Positions 34,788 through 45,885 of a stretch of 64,000 bases of DNA are shown here, one piece after another; position 1 is the first letter of the stretch; each line of letters begins with the position of its first letter. Under the pieces are notes generated by a model. It was not told the origin of the DNA and ran no database searches. It saw only the letters and a program-made list of their open reading frames with translations. The DNA is from Glandiceps talaboti (taxonomy: Eukaryota > Hemichordata > Enteropneusta > Spengelidae). The stretch covers positions 18,364,503 through 18,428,502 of the forward strand of contig NC_135551.1 in assembly GCF_964340395.1 (NCBI RefSeq), written 5' to 3'. The position numbers and the translations under genes are program-made.

Positions 34788-35133
34788 AGTGGCCACATGG
34801 ATGAGAATTTGGTATTTATTTTGGATTTTTATTTGATAAAACAGCTTCACTATGTTTTTCTACTTGAAAAAATAATGTGAAATAAGATATACCAAGTCCA
34901 TGTTCATTACTCAATACATTGTGCAGAGATCCAAAAAGTGTAAAATGTTTGTTATTGTACGTACAATAACAAACATTTTATACATTGTTTAACGTTTTGC
35001 AGTTTATTGGGTTGCGAACATGGACTTGGTATATGTTATTTCACATTATTTTTTCAAGTAGAAAAACATAGTGAAGCTGTTTTATCAAATAAAAATCCAA
35101 AATAGATACCAAAATTTCATCCATATGGCCACT
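34788..35133. mobile_element. 346-bp foldback MITE with TTAA target duplication, right arm only
   Basis: The ends AGTGGCCACATGGATGA and TCATCCATATGGCCACT are inverted; the two halves pair through most of their length with a centre at GTACGTAC. TTAA stands on both sides (34784-34787, 35134-35137). The left arm has a single TTAA at 25237-25240, which is the empty site. TTAA duplication is typical of piggyBac- and Kolobok-type elements. A second copy is at 1931-2338 and a fragment is near 52126-52200. Confidence 0.9.
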
Positions 35134-35835
35134 TTAAGATTAAGCAAAGTAGGAACATTGTTAACGTTGTTTCTCCACTTTCATTTTCAGATTGTGTATA
35201 AAAGTTCATGAAGTGTCTTTCCTTTCAATAAAATACATGTACAGGGTTAGGTTACCATATCTTTCACAACAAAAGTAAACATGAATGGAGATAGTCCACC
35301 CAACTCAAACTTGTGGTGCTTCAAACAAGTCATATTATGTAGCGATATGTGAGTAACTCACCTGTGGTGCTTCAAAAAGTTCATACTTGATCAACTTTGG
35401 GTCAAAGGGCACGAATGCAACTTCATCAAAGGTAAAATATGTATCACCACCAAAGTTATTCTACAGGAAAACAAATAAATAATCAGTTCGTCTGCTCATG
35501 ATTAACATTCTATTCCATTCATACACAGATATAATGTTATGTCCAAAATTACAAACATCATTGCAATGTGTAACAGAAGAAATTCTGGCTTTGGGCCATT
35601 AACAACCCAGGCCAGAGTTGCCTGAATTTGCGATCATATGTCGAAAATTTCTAAGAGATGCTTTTCATCGCAATGTCGGGCGAACACAACCAACCAAACT
35701 GAAAACCATTAAACCCAAACACAAATATTAAGCAGGGGATAATCGGAGCACCCAAGGAAAACCTGGTCCTGCGTTGTTCGGTAGAGTCAAACTGAACGAC
35801 ACTCTTCTTATTTACAGCGTGGTAAATTTAATCAT

Positions 35836-35912
35836 ACCCTGAATGGGTTCGAACCCCGACCGCAGTGGTAAGAGGCAATTGGTTTAACCACTCTGCCACT
35901 GACAACCCATAC
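35836..35912 (-). repeat. tRNA-like sequence, probably SINE-related
   Basis: On the minus strand it has an A-box-like TGGCAGAGTGG and a B box GGTTCGAACCC at the normal distance, as in tRNA-Ser/Leu-type promoters. The acceptor stem does not pair convincingly and the anticodon arm is unclear, so it is not called a tRNA gene. It ends exactly where the right arm returns to homology with the left arm. Confidence 0.5.
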
Positions 35913-36200
35913 CATCACGTCAGACTATCAATGTCACTTCCAAATGAAATTTAGTACCGGGTATTGCATGATTCTCAAGGGGGATACTAGTAATTGCATT
36001 AGCCATTCAAGAGATTGTGACTTTTACAACCCTCCCCCAAGTTAGGATTAGGCCAGATATTGAAATACCTGTACAAGATACAAGTTGATAGCATAGCTGT
36101 TCACCCAATGTAATATTATCAGATGATGATGGGTTGATGGAGGAGGAGGGGGGGGGGGGGCTCAGTGTCAATCAGATGTATCGAAAACATTAAGGAAACA

Positions 36201-36380
36201 AGTCATTGAAAATGACGTAGTCCCAGCTATGATTGGGTTTTAAGGAACTGGCAGTTTATGTTGTCATTTTCAAACCTGGTTATTATTGTTTGGCCTCACA
36301 TGGTTGTTTTTGATATCACTACTCTGTTCAAGCATGTCTGAGTTATGGCTTTGGACATGAAAACTGCACCAACAAAATGG
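36201..36380 (-). mobile_element. fragment of the 'AGTCCCCGC' element at the duplication border
   Basis: Inverse copy of the 3' end of the family (AGTCATTGAAAATGACGTAG, CCCAATCATAGC on the minus strand, then CATAACTCAGACATGC). It lies directly against the outer end of the right arm. Confidence 0.75.
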
Positions 36381-36679
36381 ATATGCACATGAATGTCACA
36401 GCTTTCGCTTTAAAGTATCCAAAATCATGAATTGTTGTGAAAGTTACGGCGAGTTGAAAATGCCCCAAAATACAGCTGGTGAGCACTGAGCCAGCCACCA
36501 TTGTAAACGTACCACTCATCGCGAAGTGTACACAATGGCGACTCACTGCGTAATGAGCTATCACAGTTGTTTTTACCCATCATGCTCTGCACCCCTTCCA
36601 GCCTCCTCTGCTATTTGCAAGAGCTTCCTGACTGTTTACATCGATGTGCTATTGTTCTTGTTCATTATGTTGCACTAAA

Positions 36680-36729
<50 letters not shown>

Positions 36730-38103
36730 CGATCAATTGACTGATATCTTGCAACTGATTATCCTGCATCATGTTATGTTGATTACCCCTTACCACATTT
36801 GCATTATGCCTAACAAAAAACTGTGTGATTCCGATTACGCTCAATTTTAGAATAGGTGGGGTAGGTAGATTTTGTATTTTATTCTTTTATATATTTTTCA
36901 CGTGAGTGTCTAGTTTAGGTAGTTGTTTTCCATGTGGTCTCAGTGTTATTGGTTTCCACTCATCAGATACATTACAGATTGGAAGAATAGCTTTAAATTG
37001 TCACTTTAAGTTGATGTCAGTTTTCGCATCCACTATTTCTTGCGAGACTTCACAATTTTCGGTATTTTATTATTTTTTTCTCGAATACGTAAAAAAAGGT
37101 TTAGGTTCGGCAAACCCTTTATTACCACAAACTAACAAAATAGGAGAATGTCAAATAGCCCTCTTCCTTCCCCATTTTTCTAATTGTTGATTTTATTAAG
37201 GGGCATTTAACATTTAGGTGAAGAAAGGTAGATGTCTATTTTTAGGTATTATGTAATAACATTCACTATGGGCACCATAGAACCCAAACACCTTAAAGGG
37301 AAGAGCATCCTTTGAAAAGTTATGAAATTAAAACCATAGACCAAATTGTAAAAGTTTTATTGTATTTTGAGTCAATCCTTTCTCCTTTGTGTGACCCATA
37401 GCCTTTGTCTGAAATTAGTTGGGAGGTCTAGATAGTGTAATGGTCATACGCACATGACTTATATAATCATATAATTGAAAAATAAATGTTTTGTCATCAA
37501 AACAACTTAGACTTGACTTATTTATTTCATAACTACTTAATCTATGATTAACAGATATAATTATTTCATTTACATTTATGTATCATCTGTTTGTTTCTTT
37601 ATAATTTGCATAATTTATATTTTTATTCATTACTATATAACTTTGGCTTTTTTACGGCTATGATTACCACAAATGTATGAGTACACTTTTGATTTTAACC
37701 AGTAGTTGTAGCTTTAAATTTTCCAATGACTTTTTAATTCGCTTAAATTGAAGAAAAATGATGGATTGTGGATAGTTAGATATTATTCCCCAATATTTTT
37801 TCTTTATCCGGCCAGGTAAATACGAGTGATCAAAGGCTATGAGTTGCTAGACTAAACACACATTTACTCTCATAAAAGGTGCATTGTTCAGCACGCAGCT
37901 ATTCAGATACATTTCGAGTCTGAAAGAAAAGAATCGACCATACAGTATTATATTAAGTAGGTTATCATTACTCAAACAACGGCTTATACAAGTGAGAAGT
38001 TGATTTGTCTGACAATCTTTTCAAGCAATGAATTAACAGATAGTTTAGCTGAATATTTTTAGCTGAACATAATTACTTTGATTAAGCTTATAACACGTTT
38101 CTA

Positions 38104-38184
<81 letters not shown>

Positions 38185-38300
38185 TTACTTGATGATGCTG
38201 TTAACAGACCGAAAACTAATCAGAACTTTTTGTAACCCTTTGAGTTGGGTTTTGTAGAGACCAATCCAGTTTCAATTGTGTTTATTTATCTTTCTTCCAG
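36381..38300. other. non-coding stretch where the laccase N-terminal half would be expected
   Basis: No HWHG- or HWYHSH-encoding exon and no signal peptide exon were found. It holds a TTGA microsatellite (36685-36730), AT-rich sequence and an (AT)n array at 38107-38182. A segment at 37770-37850 is related, inverted, to 56400-56500. Confidence 0.6.
38107..38182 (+). repeat. (AT)n microsatellite upstream of laccase exon
   Basis: It ends 118 bp before the exon at 38301. The paralogous exon at 60495 likewise has a (TA)n array just upstream (60350-60434). Confidence 0.95.
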
Positions 38301-39116
38301 TTACTTCCCGCCAGATCAGTTTACCGACTGTAAATCACTCGCAAGTTTAACTGCAACTAACTCTCAGCCTAAGCCTCCCACTATGCCTGCAGATGACAGA
38401 AGTAACTCGATGGAAGATTTCCTCAACTTTCACTTCACTGGTAAACCTCATTCTAGGATATCATCGATCAACGGAAAAAGTTTCGTCACACCGTCCACAC
38501 CACCCATGGTAAAGTTAATTTTACATTGCTAAATAGTAGCTGTCGCTTCCTTTCATACAAGTGTAACAGGTATTTATTAATGGTTTTTATAATTAGACTA
38601 TATCTTAAGAATGCACACTTTAAATTCCATGTAATAAGGTATATGCACTGATGATAATAAAGCACACAAGGTTGATATAGTTGCTGGTGGGGTTTTTAAT
38701 TGTAATTAGTCATTTGTATAATTAATTACTTTCATTAGAGAATATCTAAGAATGGGAGCTTACAGTTTCATATATTTTCATACATACATACATGCATACA
38801 TACATACATACATACATACATACATGCATACATACATACATACATGCATACATACATACATACATACATGCATACATACATACATACATACATACATACA
38901 TACATACATACATACATACATACATACATGCATACATACATACATACATACATACATACATACCTACATACATACATACATACATACATACATGCATACA
39001 TGCACACATGCATACATACATACATACATACATACATACATACATACATACATGCATGCATGCATGTATACATACATACATACATACATACCTACATACA
39101 TACATACATACATACA

Positions 39117-39150
<34 letters not shown>

Positions 39151-42010
39151 AATACATACATAACAAAGTACATGTGTCCTGTAAAGCTTGATGATGTTTC
39201 TATATTTATGATTCATTTGCGTATACTTAATGATTTCGGTGATTAATAGTAGGTACTATGGACAGTTTGTAAATTATGTTTTTTTTATGTGGAGAAATTG
39301 TGTTGGCGATACCGTAGGCGAGTGAAATATGGTGCGGTAAGATGGTTGCACAGCAGTTGGAAATAAAAACAAAAGGTTGAAATATAAATGTTGACAGTAT
39401 TTGATTACAAAATGGTGCAAAATGATGAAAAATCTATTTTTGTACCACTTTTAATTTCAGTTATGTAATATGGGGTGCTAGGACAGTTTGTAATTTAAAT
39501 AGGTTTTTTTATACATAGGAAAGTTTATCAGTCTTTTTTTCTCCATGGAATTCCAATACCAAATGTAGGTCATTGGAGGTCAAAGGTCATTTGGGGAAAA
39601 AGGTCATTTGCGGTGAAGTGTCACTTGGTTAAGATCGCAGGGGTCAAAGGTCATGCTCATTGATGTCAGGTACCTCATAACAAGCAATTAAATTATTAGT
39701 TATGGGAATCTACCTGACAAACAAAGAAATGACATATTTGTAACTAATTTATATATTTCAAATCAACAGAACTCTTATTACAAATTTAAATTTGTAGTTA
39801 ATTTTTTTAGTAACAATTCTTTTGATTTCAAACTGTATTTCCTTCTACACTTTTATAATTTCTCTAAAATATATTCTTATATTAAAAGATGGTACTTGTT
39901 CTTGTGTATTTGAATTGTTATGAAATTCTAAGGTTATAAATACTATTTTATCAAGTTTGATGTATTTACCCGCCTTATAAGAACTATCATCTCTTTTAAT
40001 TTGAACAGAAATGACCAGAAATATTCTTTCTGTTGCTTTCAAAGTTTGTGTATATATTTTTTCTCTGGTGGAATAAATTTATTTCAATTCAATTCAATTC
40101 AATTCAATTCAATACAATACAATACAATACAATACATAGAAACATACAGAGATCTCTATAAACACACCAAGGATATCAATAGGGATAATAACACATTATA
40201 TGAAATTTCAGAAGAGAATTTTTGAGCTATTCAATCAAGAGCTGCTGTTGCGAATGCAAATAGTTATGAAGAATTATTGTATAGCTTTTATGGTAGAAAC
40301 TTCAGATATAAATTATGTCATCTAATGGTTACAAATAATGGAGCTATATATCCATCCGCTCTTGGAAGTCATAGTGAATGGGAGCTCACACTATCAGAGC
40401 CAAAATATCTCATTAAAAGTCCAGATGGTGATATGAATTATAGCCTTACTAATATTCAAATTGAGTATGAAACCATAAGATCCAGAATTAGCTAGAGGAG
40501 CTATGGGATTATACAATAGTGGGAAGTCTTTTCTATGTATTACATTTTAGAACATCAACATGGAAACAATCTGACACAATTTTGAATGAAAATGTTAATG
40601 TACCATGACGTAGTTTGAAATAATCCCCTACTTCAGTGAAGACAACTGCACAGCCAATCATGAACAAGCAAATGACATCTGCCCCACATAAACACTTGCT
40701 ATACAGTACTAAATAAACGAACAGTAACTGCCATAAAGAGTAGATTGATTCTTTTCATAAACTTAATACGTTCACACTTAAAACATTTTAGTGTAAAATC
40801 AAAATAATAATCAAAATATTACAAGTATTGGGTATATGTACGCAATAAATAAATAACCCAGGTATTTCGCACTCGTACGACATCATCTCGTTATCGTTAT
40901 CACCTATCGGTTTGGAGGGATACGGCTGATATTAGGGGAACCATTCATCCTCGATGACGTTGTACTCTCTCGAAATACCAGGAGCTTATATATAAGAATT
41001 TAGATTTATATTTTTTTATCTATTTAAGTCCAGACATACGAGTATTACTGATACTCTTTTATGGCCTGGGATTGATCGTATTAACTCTTCCTTTTGGTCA
41101 TTGAGAATACCTTTTTGTTTTAATTACCTTTATACAGACTTTACCTGAAGAAGACTATGATGAATATATGACGCTTTGTGATGATGAATGTAAGGTGGGA
41201 CACTGCAGCTGTACACACTTTCTAGAACTGACCACTGGAAACACTGTACAAATTGTTTTACACAACAGGGTACAGTATCCGGGTAAGAATTTGTCTTCTT
41301 TTATATATAACTGCTATTACAAGTAAACATGTTGTTTTTTATACTACCTAGTGTGGTATTGACATTTCATGGAAAGTTTGGTTGCGGTATTATAGAGCAA
41401 GTTTGGCTATGATATTCCATGGAATGTTTGGTTGCGGTATTCCATAGCAAGGTGAATATGTTATTGCATTCGATTGGAATATGGAAAAGAACATTTGTAA
41501 TAATTTATAATGATCAATTGATGTACCAAAATATAATATGAAATTTGAAGCTTGCATTTTCAAGATACAGCCTAATCAGGGATTACACATTAAAATTAAT
41601 AGCTATGTCAACAACCTTTATAGGACATGTGCACTTTCTTATGGTTGATGTGTGCACAAACTTAGATGGAATTTGAAATGTGCATTCTTAAGATATAGTG
41701 TAATTATGAAAGTCATTAATTATGCAAATTGATTATTATTGTTATAAGCTAAATCAACAAGCTTTATAGGTCACATGGTCTTCGTTACCATCAGTGCATG
41801 TACAAAATTACATGCAATTTGTAGCTTACATTATTAAGAAATTGCTTAAACCGAAAATGATTATGTATATAAATACCTCATTAATACTCATATGTTTACC
41901 AATGCATAATCGGTTCTAGCCATTACCCTTAAGAAATCGTGTACTGCATTTCGTTTGAATTTAGGCATCGATGACACAGCCAGACACATTGGCAGACAGA
42001 CAGAAATACA

Positions 42011-42074
<64 letters not shown>

Positions 42075-44274
42075 ATTCACACGCAAGCTGATCAAATGTA
42101 ATCCTTTTGGCTACGATAACACTAATGCAAGAACAAGTTGGGAATGAGACCCTGGCCTTTGGCTGCTCCCTGTTTAGGTTTCACATCTCAATAGGTTAGG
42201 GACCGGTCAGTTTCTTCGGCCGGGGGTTGGGGGTGGATTGGTAGGGGGGTGACCCTGTTTTTGAAATTGGCAGTAGGTGGGTCATCCTTTTTTGAAAATC
42301 ATGGATAGGGGGGTCATTGTGTTTTGGATTTTGATGGAAGAAAACATCAATGAATCTACAGTGGCATGACCTTGTCTGCACTGTGACATTTTTTCTTGAC
42401 CCTGTTTCCTACCTTTATTACTTCGCCCGCAGTGACACTCAAACACAACTATAGATATACATGTATTACCTACCACATTAGTTACACCAAATGTCATAAT
42501 AATACTCGAGTATTTCACAATCAATGGCCAAAAGTTGAAAGTTCCGTAATGGTTATCTTCCAAGATATAAAATAAGTCAATCTAAATTGTTCTACTCTTC
42601 AGTATGAAGGGATTAATACACATTGTATGCTTTCTATTTCGGACACTACATGCTATCGACTCTACGTTCAAATCGCCACATTTCATCAGATTGCAGCTTC
42701 TATTTTACATAGTAGGTATGAGCACCTAAAGTTCTCTAACATACCATACTTTACTATATCTGCAATAGTAATGCCAACTATCCCCCTGCCACTGATACAA
42801 CCATCACACGTGCTGACCTTTGATATCGATAACTTTAAGAACATATTTCTACCCTTGATGTAAAGAATAGTTTAATTTCTGATACTTGATGGTGCTGTCT
42901 TGTAAAGCTTGGAAGTTATTGTCTGAAGGGTTCTGAATAGCCTACAGGTTGGCTTTACAAATTTGTAAGAGTAAAAAAGGGAAGACCCCAAGGACACCCA
43001 CAAGAGGTCGACATATCCCATCTAAAAGTCTTCCCCCAATGTTTTACTGTCAAGATGTTATTAAACTTTTTTTCACTATGTAGTCACTTTTTACACGTTG
43101 GTGCTGTCTTGTAAAGCTTGGAAATTAAAGCTTGGAAATTAAGTGTCAATAAACCTCCAGTTCTTCTAGGACCCCAATGAGAGGTGTATATATTCCAATA
43201 CAAAGCCTTCCCCCCACCTTTTTATTGTCAAGATGCTATTAAACCTCTTTTTGAATATATTTACCGTGTAGTCGCTGATTTAGTATGATGCTATCATTTA
43301 AGGTATATTGTAAAGCAGTCCACTCTGAGTCACCATCAAATACCTGTCATGTAAATATGATATATGGGGGGGGGGGGGGTCACTATGTTTTAGAATTGAG
43401 TGATGGTGGGTCAGCCTGTTTTTGGTTTGGGGGGGGGCAGTGATTTTTCGTCGGCCAGATGGAAAAATCCACCGACTCCCCCTCCCGGCTGGAGAAACTG
43501 GCATATTCCTTATTATCATTCTTTACATAACATAGGTGAAGCAATTGGTGGAAATCCTCATCCTGTCCACTTCCATGGACATCAATTCTACGTCATGAAG
43601 ACAGCCTTTGCCGAATACGATGCCAACGGAGTATATAAAGGTGATAACAAGGATATCGATTGTGGAAATGACGAACGATGTAGTAATGTCACATGGAGCA
43701 ACTCTACATGGTATGGTGATAATATTCCAGGCTTGAATCTGGTCAACCCACCTATGAAAGACACCGTGATCGTACCAGTTGGTGGATACACTATCATCCG
43801 ATTCAAAGCTGACAATCCAGGTTTGTAATTTCGTGTGTATGTAAATGCAAACATATCAAATATATAGATCTAAACACGAATGTAATTGATTCATTATGCT
43901 GATGACTGTTTGTCTGCGTTGTGGTCATGGAAGGCATACTTATTAGTAATTATTTCTCCAAACTGGACACGAATCAGTCTTTCCTGTATTTCCAATGGTG
44001 AAACAACAGATTGAGAACGAAGTCTGGCTAAATATTAATACAAAATAAGAAATACCAAATGAAACATGGGTATCTATAATTATGTTTCATTTCAGGTTGG
44101 TGGTTTGTTCATTGTCACATTGAAATCCACCAGGTGGAAGGGATGGCAATGATTTTGAAAGAAGGTAACACGGAAGAAATGAATCCTGTACCAAAGGGCT
44201 TTAAGACTTGTGGTAACTTCAAATGGTCTTCTGAAGACTTTCAAGAGAGCCTACAGAGAAAGTGTATGTAACTA

Positions 44275-44335
<61 letters not shown>

Positions 44336-44416
44336 CGTCCGTCCGTCCGTCCGTCCGTCCGTCCGTCCGCCCGCCTGTCTGTCTGTCTGTCTTTGTCTCT
44401 CTGCCTTTGTCCGTCC

Positions 44417-44460
<44 letters not shown>

Positions 44461-44694
44461 GCCTTGGATTCATTATTGGACCCATTTTTAATTGCATCAC
44501 ACAAGTTCTTTCCCAGTATTCTCCTTTTTATTGATCTGACATTTCTTGTGTTCAGAGGTCACATAAAGATATTCCACATATTAATTGATTATGCCATTAT
44601 CTCTTTTGCAGTATCTGGGCAAAGAAGAACTCAAGCTGGATGGATTACCTTAATTGGCCTTGTTATGCTGTCTTCAAGCCTGTACAGTTTCTAG
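38301..44694 (+). CDS. laccase-like multicopper oxidase, C-terminal half only
   Basis: Five exons with matching phases: 38301-38508, 41138-41282, 43536-43820, 44096-44263 and 44612-44694. They encode the third cupredoxin domain. The third copper motif HPVHFHGH is at 43559-43582, and the fourth, HCHIEIHQVEGM (T1 Cys, His and axial Met), at 44110-44145. The C-terminus, AGWITLIGLVMLSSSLYSF, is hydrophobic and looks like a GPI signal. The first exon enters in phase 2, so an upstream exon is required, yet motifs one and two are absent upstream. Without them the trinuclear copper site cannot form. The gene is a tandem paralogue of the one at 53849. It may be a truncated duplicate or cut by an assembly join near 36200. 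Laccases oxidise phenols or similar substrates with O2; the substrate here is unknown. Confidence 0.92.
38575..39250 (+). repeat. 'TTTGCATAATTAAT' repeat split by a long (CATA)n array
   Basis: One repeat unit (38575-38770) leads into a CATA/CATG microsatellite (38781-39153) and another unit-like phrase follows (39160-39250). The microsatellite interrupts or grew inside the unit. All frames through it are low complexity. Confidence 0.8.
39995..40130 (+). mobile_element. LINE-like 3' tail with (TTCAA)n
   Basis: GACCAGAAATATTCTTTCTG ... TCTCTGGTGGAATAAATTTA followed by a TTCAA/TACAA run; matches 29370-29460. Terminal tail only. Confidence 0.5.
40140..40500 (+). mobile_element. possible fossil piece of a Polinton-type capsid gene, broken
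   Basis: A stretch reading like the end of a structural protein, with YSLTNIQIEYETIRS as the most characteristic part, reminds me of capsid proteins of Polinton-type elements. Only a short degraded piece is present, inside the intron between 38508 and 41138. No polymerase, integrase or terminal repeats were seen. Family assignment is from memory and weak. Confidence 0.25.
41505..41860 (-). repeat. 'TTTGCATAATTAAT' repeat, inverted, about two and a half units
   Basis: Reverse complement of the units at 29455-30425 (ATTAATTATGCAAATTGATT, CATTCTTAAGATATAGTG, AGCTTTATAGG). Intronic in the first laccase gene. Confidence 0.7.
42013..42073 (+). repeat. (CA)n microsatellite
   Basis: Pure CA run in the laccase intron between 41282 and 43536. 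Confidence 0.95.
42888..43277 (+). repeat. tandem duplication of about 200 bp
   Basis: Two units begin GGTGCTGTCTTGTAAAGCTT (42890 and 43100) and end with text like CAAGATG-TATTAAACTTTTT and TGTAGTC. Intronic. Confidence 0.65.
44275..44462 (+). repeat. (TGTC)n/(CCGT)n microsatellite next to a splice donor
   Basis: It starts about 12 bp after the donor GTATGT at 44264 of the fourth-motif exon. The repeat changes from TGTC to CCGT and back. No coding role. Confidence 0.95.
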
Positions 44695-45500
44695 ACACGT
44701 TTGATTCATATCGGCCGTCTTGAGTTCATTGATGATTTCAGTAGTTTTAGATGCATAACATAATACATATAATCTTGCAATAGCTATAACTTTAGTCACA
44801 TGTATATACTAATATGAAATTAAGAAATCAAATCAAGTGATATAATGAGAACACTGAATATATTTCAATTAAACATAATATTTCACGTAATGGAAACATT
44901 TGTGATTGAAAACGTTGTTGTTTATATATGTCCACCTAATAGTTTTAAAGCTGCACTAGCTGCACATTGAAGGGTTTTTGATACTGATTTGTTGCATGTA
45001 ATGACGTGCTTGTAAAACCGTACATCCTGAAGAGTAAGGCATTACCTGTTGGTGAACGTATTTGTATAGCTGTAAACACAATGTTGCGCAATAAATCCAA
45101 TGAAATTAATTTTTGGGTCCGCACCCTAAACTCAGCGCCCTCCTAAGTGATCACTGTTTCGACCTATTATTGTACTGCTCATGGATAACAACAACCTTCA
45201 ATTATTACGTACACTGTCTACTTAATGGTGAATATATCAATATTTTAGTTGTCTAATCAAAGAAACAATATCTTCTAATGTTTGATGCTCTTATGCTTGA
45301 TTGTGTAATACCATTGTGGATACTATCATAAATATTTTAAATAAATGTGAAAATAGTTATGGGTATAATTATGTAAGTAGTCATTTCTTATGAATAAAAT
45401 ATTGAGTTTTATCAAGTTAATTGTTTAAACTTTGTAGGGGATATATTTTCCCCGTTATACTGTGAGTTGTTAGAGAGACAGTATGCCAGATAGAGAGACA
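44695..45500. other. 3' flank of the first laccase gene
   Basis: AT-rich sequence with AATAAA at 45090-45095, about 400 nt after the stop codon, and further AATAAA motifs near 45340 and 45390; these are candidate poly(A) signals. Nothing else recognised. Confidence 0.5.
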
Positions 45501-45505
45501 GTATG

Positions 45506-45655
<150 letters not shown>

Positions 45656-45885
45656 GGCAGTATTACTTGCCAGACAGGGATGTAGTTTTTACCTTCCGTA
45701 AGGAAGGTTTTATAATAACGATGAAGTCTGTGTGTGTGTGTGTCACCATTTCCAAAAAAACGCTGCATTAATTCAAACGAAATGTCATAGACATGTTCCG
45801 TAGGGTAATGGCAAGAACTGATTAGGTTTTGGTAATAATCTGAAGAATATTAATGACCAATTTGAGTAATTAATCGATTGAAAGA

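Larger units (their letters stand above)
33964..35460 (-). pseudogene. aminopeptidase 3' fragment (last two exons)
   Basis: Exons 35362-35460 and 33964-34176 repeat the last two aminopeptidase exons, with conserved splice borders. The 33-residue exon is identical in protein with two silent changes; the last exon differs by three conservative residues (Met to Ile, Ile to Val, Leu to Val) in the hydrophobic tail. Both frames are open, but no upstream exon follows beyond 35460: homology ends at 36197 and laccase sequence comes next. It cannot encode an enzyme alone. It is either a truncated duplicate or the second allele joined in reverse by the assembly. Confidence 0.88.
31273..36197 (-). repeat. 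right arm of the large inverted duplication
   Basis: Inverse copy of 24441-29224. It differs by a TTAA MITE at 34788-35133, a segment of about 330 bp with a tRNA-like part at 35834-36165, a rewritten block at about 35650-35790, and absence of the MITE at 27891-28256. The outer end abuts a copy of the dispersed 'AGTCCCCGC' element. Confidence 0.95.

Noticed and set aside
35836-35912. Functional tRNA gene on the minus strand
   Set aside because: A and B boxes are good, but the acceptor and anticodon stems do not form a convincing cloverleaf.
38746-39246. Open frames of 105-164 residues rich in Tyr, Ile, His, Thr or Cys, Met, Val
   Set aside because: They translate the CATA/TATG tetranucleotide repeat. 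The same applies at 5043-5485, 9443-10026, 10820-11228, 44210-44694 (the repeat part) and 58375-58810.
42196-42563. Open frames of 61 and 93 residues on the minus strand in a laccase intron
   Set aside because: The text is G-rich repeat-like sequence (GGGGGGTCA phrases recurring at 43360-43440); no homology seen.
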